From: Clostridia bacterium
Lineage (GTDB): Bacteria; Bacillota_A; Clostridia; Oscillospirales; CAG-272
Direction: 5' to 3'
Assembly (NCBI GenBank): GCA_017414585.1
Contig: JAFQLN010000227.1
Coordinates: forward strand, 1 to 23,227
DNA length: 23,227 bases
Shown: piece by piece, positions 7,881 through 15,666 of the stretch
Layout of the letters: each line of letters begins with the position of its first letter
Numbering within the stretch: the stretch's first letter is position 1
Notes under the pieces: model-generated
Told to the model about the DNA's origin: nothing
What the model saw: the letters and a program-made list of their open reading frames with translations, nothing else
The model's database searches: none
Made by a program: the position numbers and the translations under genes

Positions 7881-9212
7881 TCATCTGTCTTCCGCTTCCT
7901 TGGCGAGATTCGTGAATTTGGTATACCGTCCGATCCAGCCAAGCTTGACTTTTTCGAGGGAGCCGTGGCGGTTTTTCGCAACAATGACTTCCGCAACGGA
8001 CTGATCAACGGTTTCTTCCTTGTAATATTCGTCTCTGTAAAGAAACAGAACGATATCCGCGTCCTGCTCGATGGCGCCGGAGTCTCTGAGGTCGGAAAGC
8101 ATCGGACGTTTATCCGGGCGGTTTTCGGGACCTCGGGAGAGCTGTGCGCAGCAGATGACGGGGACTTTGAGTTCTTTGGCAAGCAGTTTCAGCCCGCGCG
8201 AGATATCGCCGACTTCCTGCACGCGGTTGTCGTTATGCTTATCCCCCTGCATAAGCTGGAGGTAGTCCACCATGACAAGACCGAGATTCTTGACGCGGCG
8301 CAGCTTCGAGCGCATGCCCGTTACGGTAATCCCGGGGGTATCGTCGATGAGGATTTCCGTTTCGGCGAGGCGGGACGAAGCGTGCGCAATAGCGTTCCAG
8401 TCCTCGGGGTCGAGGTTTCCGGAGCGCATTTTGTAGCTGTCAATCTGTGCTTCGCTGGAGAGCATACGGTTGGCGAGCTGTTCCGCGGACATTTCGAGGT
8501 TGAAGACGCAGACGGTTTTCCCGGTTTTGATAGCGGCTTCGGTGACGACATTCATAGCGAACGAGGTTTTACCCATACCGGGACGTGCGCCGATGAGGAC
8601 AAGGTCCGCGTCCCCCATCCCGACGATGACGTTATCGAGTGCGTCAAAGCCGGTCGGCGTTCCGCGCAGGGCATCCGGATTCTGCGAGAGCTTGGTCAGC
8701 CGGTCATAGACCTGGATAAGCGCGTCGCGGATATGGATGAAGTTTTTGTTTTCCCGTCCTTCCGCGATGCGGAAAATCTTCGATTCGGCGTATTCGACGA
8801 GGGTTTCCGCTTCGTCTTCGCCCGTATAGGCGGCTTCCGCGATATCCTCACCGGCTTCGATCAGGAGACGGAGAACGGCTTTATCCCGGACGATCTTCGC
8901 GTAGTCCTTGGCGTTGGCTGCCGTCGGCACAGCTTCCGCAACCAGGCGCAGATACTCCCGTCCGCCCGATTCGTCATATGTACCCGACTGCACGAGTTCT
9001 TCGATGAGCGTGACCACGTCGATATTCTTCGATTTGAGGTACATCGACTGCATGGCACGGAAGATTTCCGCGTGCTCCGGCATATAGAAATCATCCGACG
9101 ACATAATCGCCGCAATATCGTCCATACAGGCCGGATCAATCAGAATCGACCCAAGCAAAGACTGTTCCGCTTCCAGTGAAAACGGCATCCGCCGGTCAAG
9201 TTCTCCATTCAT
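7881..9212 (-). CDS. dnaB: Replicative DNA helicase DnaB (DnaC in Bacillus)
   Basis: This is the hexameric ATP-dependent helicase that unwinds DNA at the replication fork. The product is 443 residues, the normal family length. The N-terminal domain (about 10-110) opens with the classic PFSLEAEQSLLGSIL. The RecA-like C-terminal domain starts near 180, with Walker A GARPGMGKTS at 208-217, a Walker B strand ending in VDYLQLM, the AQLSR segment and the family motif LSDLRDSGAIEQDADIV. The start at 9212 gives this standard opening; AAAGGAGA lies about 11 nt upstream, a little far but acceptable, and an ATG at 9269 would add an atypical 19-residue extension. It follows rplI after 141 bp containing two hairpins, the conserved Firmicutes order. 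Confidence 0.97.
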   Translation of the reverse strand: MNGELDRRMPFSLEAEQSLLGSILIDPACMDDIAAIMSSDDFYMPEHAEIFRAMQSMYLKSKNIDVVTLIEELVQSGTYDESGGREYLRLVAEAVPTAANAKDYAKIVRDKAVLRLLIEAGEDIAEAAYTGEDEAETLVEYAESKIFRIAEGRENKNFIHIRDALIQVYDRLTKLSQNPDALRGTPTGFDALDNVIVGMGDADLVLIGARPGMGKTSFAMNVVTEAAIKTGKTVCVFNLEMSAEQLANRMLSSEAQIDSYKMRSGNLDPEDWNAIAHASSRLAETEILIDDTPGITVTGMRSKLRRVKNLGLVMVDYLQLMQGDKHNDNRVQEVGDISRGLKLLAKELKVPVICCAQLSRGPENRPDKRPMLSDLRDSGAIEQDADIVLFLYRDEYYKEETVDQSVAEVIVAKNRHGSLEKVKLGWIGRYTKFTNLAKEAEDR

Positions 9213-9247
9213 AGTGGTGAGGTCTCCTTTCGTCGGTTCTATTTTTG

Positions 9248-9344
9248 GGAGGTACTTTTGAAAAAGCACCTCCGGCGTTTTGCGAAGGGGTTCGGGGAGT
9301 GTACTTCTGATTTACCCTGTAAATCTTCAAATAGCATCTCCCCG
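9248..9344 (-). other. Structured rplI-dnaB intergenic region (two hairpins)
   Basis: On the minus strand the first structure has outer arms CGGGGAG/CTCCCCG (plus 9338-9344 and 9293-9299) enclosing a perfect GATTTAC/GTAAATC hairpin (plus 9309-9325). The second is a 12-bp stem, GGAGGTGCTTTT/AAAAGTACCTCC with a TC loop (plus 9248-9273), containing a G-U pair that is valid only in minus-strand RNA. Neither is followed by a T-run, so they do not look like terminators. Confidence 0.55.
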
Positions 9345-9353
9345 TTATTTTTC

Positions 9354-9800
9354 TTACGAATGAACGAGAACGCTGAGTTTGCCGGAGATTTCGGGGTAGA
9401 GCTTGACATCGAGGGTGTAGGTGCCGTAGGCTTTGATTGCGTCATTAAGGACGAGCTTGCGCTTATCCACTTCGATGTCGAACTGAGCCTTGAGCGCTTC
9501 CGCGATATCCTTAGTAGTAACGGAGCCCTTGAATCTGCCGTCCGCACCGGGCTGTTCCACCTTGATTTTGACGATAATGCCCTGCAGCTTTTCCGCCGTT
9601 TCGCGGGCAGCCTGCTTTTCGAGTTCGATTTTGCGCAGTCTTGCGGCTTCCTTATTCTTGATATCGTTGAGGATCTTCGCGTCCGCTTCTACGGCGAGCT
9701 TCTTCGGGAAGAGGAAGTTGCGCGCGTATCCATCGGATACATTGATCAATTCATCCTTTTTGCCCTGTCCTTTGACATCCTGCAGCAGTACGACTTTCAT
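9354..9800 (-). CDS. rplI: 50S ribosomal protein L9
   Basis: L9 binds 23S rRNA near the base of the L1 stalk and projects as a two-domain dumbbell that helps maintain reading-frame fidelity. The 148-residue product has the family opening [15 protein letters not shown], the [14 protein letters not shown] rRNA-binding segment (about 23-36), the long connecting helix rich in Lys, Glu and Ala, and the C-terminal domain with [12 protein letters not shown]. Full length and intact. The ribosome binding site GGAGG lies 9 nt before the ATG. It lies 55 bp after gdpP and 141 bp before dnaB, the usual order in Firmicutes. Confidence 0.98.
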   Translation of the reverse strand: MKVVLLQDVKGQGKKDELINVSDGYARNFLFPKKLAVEADAKILNDIKNKEAARLRKIELEKQAARETAEKLQGIIVKIKVEQPGADGRFKGSVTTKDIAEALKAQFDIEVDKRKLVLNDAIKAYGTYTLDVKLYPEISGKLSVLVHS

Positions 9801-9855
9801 GTTTGTATTCCTCCAAATGGGTTATTTTTGATTGATATAATCCGGTACGGGCTGT

Positions 9856-11862
9856 TCAGCCAACGTACTGGTCGATTGCTTTTTTGAGTTCGGCGAGAAT
9901 TTCTTCGCTGGTTCTGCCCGTGCACTGTGCTGCCGCGGATTCGTAATGTCCGCCGCCGCCGAGCGCAGCCATAATCAGCTGGACGTTGATCGTTCCGTCG
10001 GAGCGGGCTGAGATACGGAGTGTATCGCCGATGCGGATCAGTGCGAAAGAAGCACGGATTCCGGAAACTTTGAGAAGGTTATTGGCAGCCTTTGCCGCGA
10101 TGATATGGTCTGCGCTGTCGGGGTCATCCACCATGGTAATGGCGCAGCATCCGCGGTAGATTTCGACGTTCTGGCGGAATTTGGCTTCGCGCATATAGTC
10201 CTCGTAGGATTCGAGGAAGAGCGACTGGACGAGGGCAGGATCGGCGCCGCGGTCACGCAGGTACATGGCAGCGGAGAAGGTACGGGTACCGGTATTTTTT
10301 GTAAACTGCGCGGTATCGAGGGTAATGCCCGCGAGCATGAGCGTTGCTTCCGCCGGAGTGAAGTCGTCCTTCTGCAGAACCTGTTCGAGCATTTCCGCAA
10401 CGATTTCACAGGTAGCGGACGCGGACGGTTCGATATATTCGACATCGGGTTCGCGCTTGAACTCGGCGTTCTTTCTGTGGTGGTCGATGATAGCGAGTTT
10501 TTCCGTTCTGCAGGCGAGTTCGGGAGCTTCGCTGCGGCTGAGGTCATTGACGTCCGCGACGATGACGAGAGTACCGGTTTCCATGAGGTCAAGTGCAGCT
10601 GTTCCGCTGACGAAGATACCGAGGAATTCCTCTTCCGGTTCAAGGATTGTGCGGCATCCGATCAGGTTGCGGTCGGCGGTATTGATGACGATATTGACCC
10701 GTGCGCCGCAGTACATGGCGATTCTGGCAAGGCCTGTGCAGGCGCCGAATGCATCGAAGTCCGCGTACTGGTGTCCCATAATGAGGACATTGGAGGCGGA
10801 TTTCATGGCGGCCATGAGTTCATTGGAGACCACTCGTGCGCGGACATTGGTACGTTTCTGTACGGACTTGGTGATGCCGCCGTAGAAGTCCATGGAGGAG
10901 TCGCCCTTGACGGCAGCCTGGTCTCCGCCGCGCTGGAGAGCCATATCGAGTGCTGCGTGTGCGGCTTTTTCCTTGGCTTCATAGGAGCCGTGGATATTCG
11001 ACACGCCCATGGAGATGGTGAGCGGCAGGTTGGTATCGCCCACACGGACAGCACGGACGCGGTCGAGGATATCGAACTTAGCGAGGATCATTTCGTCAAG
11101 CACGCGCGCTTCGGTGATAAAGAGGTATTTATCTTTTTCGTATTCTTTGAGGATACCGCCGTACTCATCCGCCCAGTCGCGGAGGATTTCGTCGATTTTT
11201 GCGGCTGCGGGGCGGTACTGTTCGCTGTCGTACTGCATCATTTCGCCGAGGTTATCAATGATGATATAGGACACGACCAGCTCGTCCCCTGCCATCTTAT
11301 CGCTGAGGATATCGAGTTCGGTGGTTTCCGTTGTCATGACGAGCGCGAAGTCGTTATCGTCTGTTTTGATATGATTATACCGTGCGAGGAACGATCTTCC
11401 GTCGCAGGTGATTCTTGCGCCTTTTTCACTTCTGTCTCCGCGGATATCGGCAAGCGTCACGCCGAACAGTTCCGACACGGACTCGCCGTACAGTTTATTC
11501 TTTTCGGAATAAAGCGCCTCCGTCGCGGTATTATACCAGACAATCCGCTCATTTTTGTCACAGATGAACACGGGCGCGTTCATTTTGACGACAGCATCAA
11601 ACATGATTCTGCCCATGACGGGAGCAAGCGTCTCATCCATCTTTCCCGTCTTCCGCTTCCGTTCAAGAAAATAATACGCAAGCGCACACAGTCCCGCGTA
11701 CAGCACAACCATGCACGCGCCGAAAACCAGCGGACGCACCGCCAGTCTCGCAACTGCAAGGGCATACACGATCAGGCACACGATCGCGACGGCAAAGAAA
11801 AACAACGCTGTCTCTTGCCGGATGCCGCGCAAATCATTCTTTTGTTTTCCGTTTTTTGGCAT
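9856..11862 (-). CDS. gdpP: Cyclic-di-AMP phosphodiesterase GdpP (PAS, degenerate GGDEF, DHH-DHHA1)
   Basis: GdpP hydrolyses the second messenger c-di-AMP, which controls potassium and osmolyte balance and cell-wall stress in Firmicutes. The product is 668 residues. Two transmembrane helices (about 19-66) are followed by a PAS-like domain (about 90-180), a degenerate GGDEF domain (about 190-325, with GGDQ at 312-315 instead of GGDEF) and the catalytic DHH domain. Within the DHH domain, HQYADFDA (364-371), VADVND (about 435-440) and the DHH triad itself (460-462) supply the metal ligands. DHHA1 carries GGGGH near 640. All key catalytic residues appear present, so it should be active. The start at 11862 has AAAGG about 10 nt upstream. 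It is followed by rplI and dnaB; the repeat at 11912-12199 separates it from the YybS-like gene. Confidence 0.96.
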   Translation of the reverse strand: MPKNGKQKNDLRGIRQETALFFFAVAIVCLIVYALAVARLAVRPLVFGACMVVLYAGLCALAYYFLERKRKTGKMDETLAPVMGRIMFDAVVKMNAPVFICDKNERIVWYNTATEALYSEKNKLYGESVSELFGVTLADIRGDRSEKGARITCDGRSFLARYNHIKTDDNDFALVMTTETTELDILSDKMAGDELVVSYIIIDNLGEMMQYDSEQYRPAAAKIDEILRDWADEYGGILKEYEKDKYLFITEARVLDEMILAKFDILDRVRAVRVGDTNLPLTISMGVSNIHGSYEAKEKAAHAALDMALQRGGDQAAVKGDSSMDFYGGITKSVQKRTNVRARVVSNELMAAMKSASNVLIMGHQYADFDAFGACTGLARIAMYCGARVNIVINTADRNLIGCRTILEPEEEFLGIFVSGTAALDLMETGTLVIVADVNDLSRSEAPELACRTEKLAIIDHHRKNAEFKREPDVEYIEPSASATCEIVAEMLEQVLQKDDFTPAEATLMLAGITLDTAQFTKNTGTRTFSAAMYLRDRGADPALVQSLFLESYEDYMREAKFRQNVEIYRGCCAITMVDDPDSADHIIAAKAANNLLKVSGIRASFALIRIGDTLRISARSDGTINVQLIMAALGGGGHYESAAAQCTGRTSEEILAELKKAIDQYVG

Positions 11863-11911
11863 ATACTCAGCCTTTCTGTCTATAGTGGGGAGTGATTGCG
11901 GTAATGGGGTT

Positions 11912-12199
11912 TAGGGGGAAACGGTCGCTTCTTTGAAAAGAAGCTCCGCAAGAAACTTTAAACTGGCGCACGTTTTGGTTACAGACATAACGTGCAGTTG
12001 GTATGATAACGAGGGGGCGGGGGGAGATAAGCTGTTATGCTGAAGCTGAACGACACCGTATGCGTCCAAAGGATCAGAAATTTGTTCATACGGCTCATGG
12101 GGACCGCCGAGACCCCATTCGCCCACGCCGTGGAGAAAGTGCGGGATTTAGAAGCTAAGGGTAGAGATGGGTTTGGCTCGCGCGCGGGGTGGAGGTTTT
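11912..12199 (-). repeat. Interspersed repeat, copy A (inverted relative to copy B)
   Basis: This about 288-bp non-coding stretch matches the reverse complement of 13471-13784 over nearly its whole length, including a 49-bp identical block (12084-12132 here). It carries conserved inverted repeats: GCACGTT/AACGTGC, ATGGGG/CCCCAT and an end hairpin GCTTCTTT-GA-AAAGAAGC at 11927-11944. One edge touches the stop codon of the YybS-like gene; the other reaches about 50 bp before gdpP. No open frame is shared in full by both copies, so it does not look protein-coding. Confidence 0.9.
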
Positions 12200-13321
12200 T
12201 TATTCGTTATTGGGGGTTTTGTCGGGTTTTATCCATTTTTTCCGGATTACGACTGCTGCGCCGACAGCGGATGTGACGAGCAGAAACGGCATGATGCCGA
12301 GGAATGCAAATGCGAACAAAAGGACGATGGCTGCGAGCAGTTTTTCGCGGGTGAAATAGTAGAATTTATCTTCAAGAATCTGCATCAGTCCGCGCACACC
12401 GACAGCCGCGCACGGCAGGAGCATGACGTACTGCACGCTCCGGAGCATGACATACAGAAGGGGGTTATATTCCGCGGAAGTGAGCATGGTGAGAACGAAA
12501 ATACCTGCGTAGACGACAGCATAGCTGAACGGCATGGTGATTTTCTGTGTGATTTCAATGAAGACGTCTTCGCAGTCGAGAATCCTAAAGGACAGGACAG
12601 CAAGAAAATCCACGAGCCATGCAAGCACGATGGCGAACACACCGAGGTAAGCGGGAAGCATGACGAACAGTTCCCTTGCCATCGCTTCCAGATAGAAAGC
12701 CGGGATCGTCAGTTCACCGGTAAGGGGTGTGCCCGCTGCACCGAGGAATGCGCTGTACACTTCTCCGATTTTTGCGGGAAGAACTTCCATATAAGCCTGC
12801 GCGAAAGCATCGAACGTATCAAAATGCATCCCGAGGAATGCAGTCATCGTAAGAATCGCGCATACGGAAACGGCAACAGCCAGTGCAGTCAGTCTGCGGA
12901 ACCGGTTTTCCCGGCTGATGAGGGACACAGCGAAGACATAGGAAACGAACAGAAGCGATACGGAAATAACGACCGCCGCAAACAGATCCGCTCCCACGGC
13001 AAGCATCGCCAGAAACATCACCGGTGTCGCAAGCAGGGAGGCAAAACGCCGCCACAGCAGGATGAGCAGTGCATAAAAACAAACCGACAGCGGAAGGAAA
13101 AGCACACCCGCCAGTACGCCGAGCAGATTCTGCATATCAAAACCCGCCGCCATGTCCGCAGGAGAAGCCAGCTTTGCTCCCGCAGCAGCGAAGAGCGTCA
13201 CGCCGAAGAGGAACAGCAGTGCTGTCGCAAGGGGCATTTCGGGAAGATCATCCCGACGGCGCATGACGGAAAAAATCCGGGAGCGGAACATCCGCAGCAC
13301 GCAGCTGTACAGTCTGCCCAT
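12200..13321 (-). CDS. YybS-like (DUF2232) polytopic membrane protein
   Basis: The 373-residue product has about eight or nine transmembrane segments. Two features point to the DUF2232/YybS family. Its C-terminal half follows the family pattern: a LPAYLGVFAIVLAWLVDFL helix, an ITMPFSYAVVYAGIF segment, then a paired-helix end. Its place directly upstream of gdpP, rplI and dnaB is the same as Bacillus yybS-yybT-rplI-dnaC. The role of YybS is unknown; it is probably a membrane partner of neighbouring functions. The start at 13321 has an excellent GGAGGG ribosome binding site 6 nt upstream, and a strong promoter lies at 13376-13404. The stop codon abuts repeat copy A, so an insertion seems to have separated this gene from gdpP without damaging it. 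Confidence 0.75.
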   Translation of the reverse strand: MGRLYSCVLRMFRSRIFSVMRRRDDLPEMPLATALLFLFGVTLFAAAGAKLASPADMAAGFDMQNLLGVLAGVLFLPLSVCFYALLILLWRRFASLLATPVMFLAMLAVGADLFAAVVISVSLLFVSYVFAVSLISRENRFRRLTALAVAVSVCAILTMTAFLGMHFDTFDAFAQAYMEVLPAKIGEVYSAFLGAAGTPLTGELTIPAFYLEAMARELFVMLPAYLGVFAIVLAWLVDFLAVLSFRILDCEDVFIEITQKITMPFSYAVVYAGIFVLTMLTSAEYNPLLYVMLRSVQYVMLLPCAAVGVRGLMQILEDKFYYFTREKLLAAIVLLFAFAFLGIMPFLLVTSAVGAAVVIRKKWIKPDKTPNNE

Positions 13322-13375
13322 GCCTTTCCCTCCTGTGTAAACATAATAATCCTATTGTAAGGATACAGATAGTAT

Positions 13376-13404
13376 ATTATACCACAGATTCCGCAAAGGT
13401 TCAA
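13376..13404 (-). promoter_or_regulatory. Sigma-A promoter for the YybS-like/gdpP/rplI/dnaB operon
   Basis: On the minus strand TTGAAC (plus 13399-13404) and a perfect TATAAT (plus 13376-13381) are 17 bp apart, with an extended TGG before the -10. The predicted start is near 13369, giving a leader of about 48 nt. It is one of the best promoters in the window. Confidence 0.85.
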
Positions 13405-13425
13405 GTATTCGCCTCAAAAATCATC

Positions 13426-13454
13426 TTGCATTTTCCTTCATTATATGATAAACT
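13426..13454 (+). promoter_or_regulatory. Weak candidate promoter for the GH35-MFS pair
   Basis: TTGCAT (13426-13431) and TAAACT (13449-13454) are 17 bp apart, each with only partial consensus. An alternative is TTCATT-17-TACTAT a few bases further on. If used, the GH35 transcript would carry the whole repeat copy B in its leader. No better promoter is seen between 13455 and 13822. Confidence 0.3.
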
Positions 13455-13470
13455 ACAAATACTATATACA

Positions 13471-13784
13471 AAAACCAACTCCCCCCGCGCGCGAGCCAAA
13501 CCCATCTCCACCCCCAGCCTGCAAATCCCGCATGCTCTTCACGGCGTGGGCGAATGGGGTCTCGGCGGTCCCCATGAGCCGTATGAACGAGTTTCTGATC
13601 CCTTGGACCCAATACAGTGCCGTTCAGCTTCACTTTAACTGCTTATTTCTCCCCTCCCCCTCTCGTTATCATATCAAATGCACGTTATGTCCGTAACCAA
13701 AACGTGCGCCAGTCTGAAAGTTTTGATGGGGGCTTGGGGGATACTTTTTCAAAAGTATCCCCCAAAAAACAAACCGTTCCCCCA
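13471..13784 (+). repeat. Interspersed repeat, copy B (inverted relative to copy A)
   Basis: This copy matches the reverse complement of 11912-12199 from an AAAAACC edge through a CCGTTCCCCC segment past the end hairpin. The 49-bp identical block is at 13540-13588. The end hairpin here is longer than in copy A: a perfect 15-bp stem, TTGGGGGATACTTTT (13734-13748) with AAAAGTATCCCCCAA (13751-13765). It fills most of the intergenic region before the GH35 gene. No transposase or obvious target-site duplication is seen. Confidence 0.9.
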
Positions 13785-13822
13785 CGACCATCATAGACCA
13801 TCATGAAAGGAGCCTGTAAACC

Positions 13823-15583
13823 ATGGCTATTCTCACATATAACGACACATCTTTTCTTCTCGACGGCAAACCGTATACGATTATTTCCGGTGCGATGCAT
13901 TATTTCCGGATTCCGCGGGAGTACTGGACGGATCGGCTTTTGAAGCTGAAGGAGTGCGGATTCAATACGGTAGAGACGTATACGTGCTGGAATCTGCATG
14001 AAGAGAACGAAGGGCAGTTCTGCTTTGACGGAATGCTTGATATTGCGGAATATGTCCGGACAGCACAGGCGCTCGGGCTGAACGTCATTCTCCGTCCCGG
14101 TCCGTATATCTGCAGCGAATGGGAGTTCGGCGGACTGCCGGCATGGCTGCTTTCCTATAAGGATATGGATATCCGCTGCAATGATCCCGTGTTCATCGAA
14201 AAAGTACGCAGCTATTACCATGCCCTTTTCGATCAGGTGCGCCCGTACCTCTCCTCGAACGGCGGCAATATCATCATGGTTCAGATCGAAAACGAGTACG
14301 GCTCTTACGGCAACGATAAGGAATACCTCCGTGCTGTCGTCGATATCTACCGGGAATGCGGCGTTGACTGCACGCTGTTCACCTCCGACGGTGCGTGCTG
14401 GTGGATGCTCGGCGGCGGCACCCTCGACGAATTCCTCTGCGTCGCCAACTTCGGTTCGCATCCCAGAGAAAACTTCGCCATGCTCGAAAAATTCCGCCCG
14501 AATCAGCCCAAAATGTGCGGCGAATACTGGTGCGGCTGGTTCGACCACTGGTACGAAAACCACCACACCCGCGAAGCGGACGAACTCGCCGGTCTTTTCC
14601 GCGACATGATCGAATCCGGCGCATCCCTCAACTTCTATATGTTCCACGGCGGCACCAATTTCGGCTTCATGAACGGCGCAAACCACGGCGGCAAGTATGA
14701 ACCCACCATCACCAGCTATGACTATAACGCGCTCCTCAGCGAAGCCGGCGACCTCACTCCCGCCTACCACGCTGTCCGTGCCGTGATCGAAGAATACACC
14801 GGCGAAAAACTCCCCCCGCTCACCGTCAAAAACTCCGAAAAAGCCGCCTACGGCAAACTCACTCTCACCGAAAAAGCCTTCATCCTCGATGCAGTCCCCG
14901 CACTCGCAGAACCGAAACACTTCGCAGCCGCCAAAACGCAGGAGGAAATCGGTCAGAACTACGGCTTCACCCTCTACTCCACCACCGTCAAAGGCCCCCG
15001 CGAAGAATTGCAGCTCCGCTATGACTTCGTGCACGACCGCGCCGTTGTCTATATCGACGGACAGAAGGCGGGCATCATCGAACGCGGACGCAGAAACGAC
15101 GATGTCAAAGTCCAGCTCGGACGCGATGAATCCGTCAAGCTCGATATTCTGCTGGAAAATATGGGACGCATCAACTACGGTCCCGAAATGGGTGCCTCCG
15201 ACACCAAGGGCATGAAGGGCATCCGCTTCGGTCAGCAGAACCACTACGGCTGGGATCACTTCGCCATGGAAATGAAGAATCTCTCCCCCATCGCCTATAC
15301 CCCCTGCTCCGGCGGAATCGACGGATCGCATTTCCTGCGCGGCACACTCACCATTGCCGGCGAACCGAAGGATACCTTCATCCGTCTCGACGGCTTCCAT
15401 CACGGCTTCGTCACTGTCAACGACTTCAACCTCGGCCGCTACTACAACGATGCCGGTCCGCAGAAGACCCTTTACTGCCCCGCACCGATGCTGCATTCCG
15501 GTGAAAACGAAATCATTGTCTTTGAAACGGACGGATGCGAAACCAACGTCATCGAATTCACCGACACACCCGATCTCGGTTAA
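13823..15583 (+). CDS. Beta-galactosidase, glycoside hydrolase family 35
   Basis: GH35 enzymes remove terminal beta-linked galactose from oligosaccharides and glycans by a retaining mechanism. The 586-residue product has the TIM-barrel opening SGAMHYFRIPREYW (22-35), the PGPYICSEWEFGGLPAWL segment (from 92), the acid/base segment QIENEYGSYG (probably E158) and the nucleophile segment CGEYWCGWFDHW (probably E234), then FYMFHGGTNFGFMNGA. A beta-sandwich-like C-terminal part ends near 580. There is no signal peptide, so it should be cytoplasmic and act on imported sugars. The start at 13823 has AAAGGAG about 10 nt upstream. An MFS transporter follows after 83 bp. Codon choice shifts from AAG/GAG/CGG/ACG/CTG in the first 400 bp to AAA/GAA/CGC/ACC/CTC further on. 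Confidence 0.95.
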   Translation: MAILTYNDTSFLLDGKPYTIISGAMHYFRIPREYWTDRLLKLKECGFNTVETYTCWNLHEENEGQFCFDGMLDIAEYVRTAQALGLNVILRPGPYICSEWEFGGLPAWLLSYKDMDIRCNDPVFIEKVRSYYHALFDQVRPYLSSNGGNIIMVQIENEYGSYGNDKEYLRAVVDIYRECGVDCTLFTSDGACWWMLGGGTLDEFLCVANFGSHPRENFAMLEKFRPNQPKMCGEYWCGWFDHWYENHHTREADELAGLFRDMIESGASLNFYMFHGGTNFGFMNGANHGGKYEPTITSYDYNALLSEAGDLTPAYHAVRAVIEEYTGEKLPPLTVKNSEKAAYGKLTLTEKAFILDAVPALAEPKHFAAAKTQEEIGQNYGFTLYSTTVKGPREELQLRYDFVHDRAVVYIDGQKAGIIERGRRNDDVKVQLGRDESVKLDILLENMGRINYGPEMGASDTKGMKGIRFGQQNHYGWDHFAMEMKNLSPIAYTPCSGGIDGSHFLRGTLTIAGEPKDTFIRLDGFHHGFVTVNDFNLGRYYNDAGPQKTLYCPAPMLHSGENEIIVFETDGCETNVIEFTDTPDLG

Positions 15584-15594
15584 ACCCAACCTTC

Positions 15595-15635
15595 CCTGCC
15601 GTATCCGAAGTATTTTCTTCTGTGCGGCAGGTTTT
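15595..15635 (+). terminator. Terminator- or attenuator-like hairpin between GH35 and MFS genes
   Basis: CCTGCCG (15595-15601) pairs with CGGCAGG (15625-15631), followed by TTTT. The 23-nt loop contains a small GAAG/CTTC pair. The tail is short, so it probably reduces rather than abolishes read-through into the MFS gene 32 bp further on. Confidence 0.5.
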
Positions 15636-15666
15636 CCATCACTGATTTTCCCCGGAGCACGACATC

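Noticed and set aside
7467..9179. A 570-residue open frame antisense to dnaB and part of dxs
   Set aside because: Same codon-bias effect; both sense genes carry complete family motifs.
10105..11895. A 596-residue open frame antisense to gdpP
   Set aside because: Composition is Phe/Asp/Gly/His-rich shadow text with no known motif; gdpP is intact and syntenic on the other strand.
11911..13638. Small open frames in both repeats sharing MGEWGLGGPHEPYE
   Set aside because: The shared peptide comes from the 49-bp identical block; the frames diverge by frameshift right after it and lack ribosome binding sites, so the repeat is treated as non-coding.
13685..15589. A 634-residue open frame antisense to the GH35 gene
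   Set aside because: It overlaps a gene with clear catalytic motifs, has no ribosome binding site, and arises because TTA, CTA and TCA codons are rare in this genome, leaving antisense frames open.
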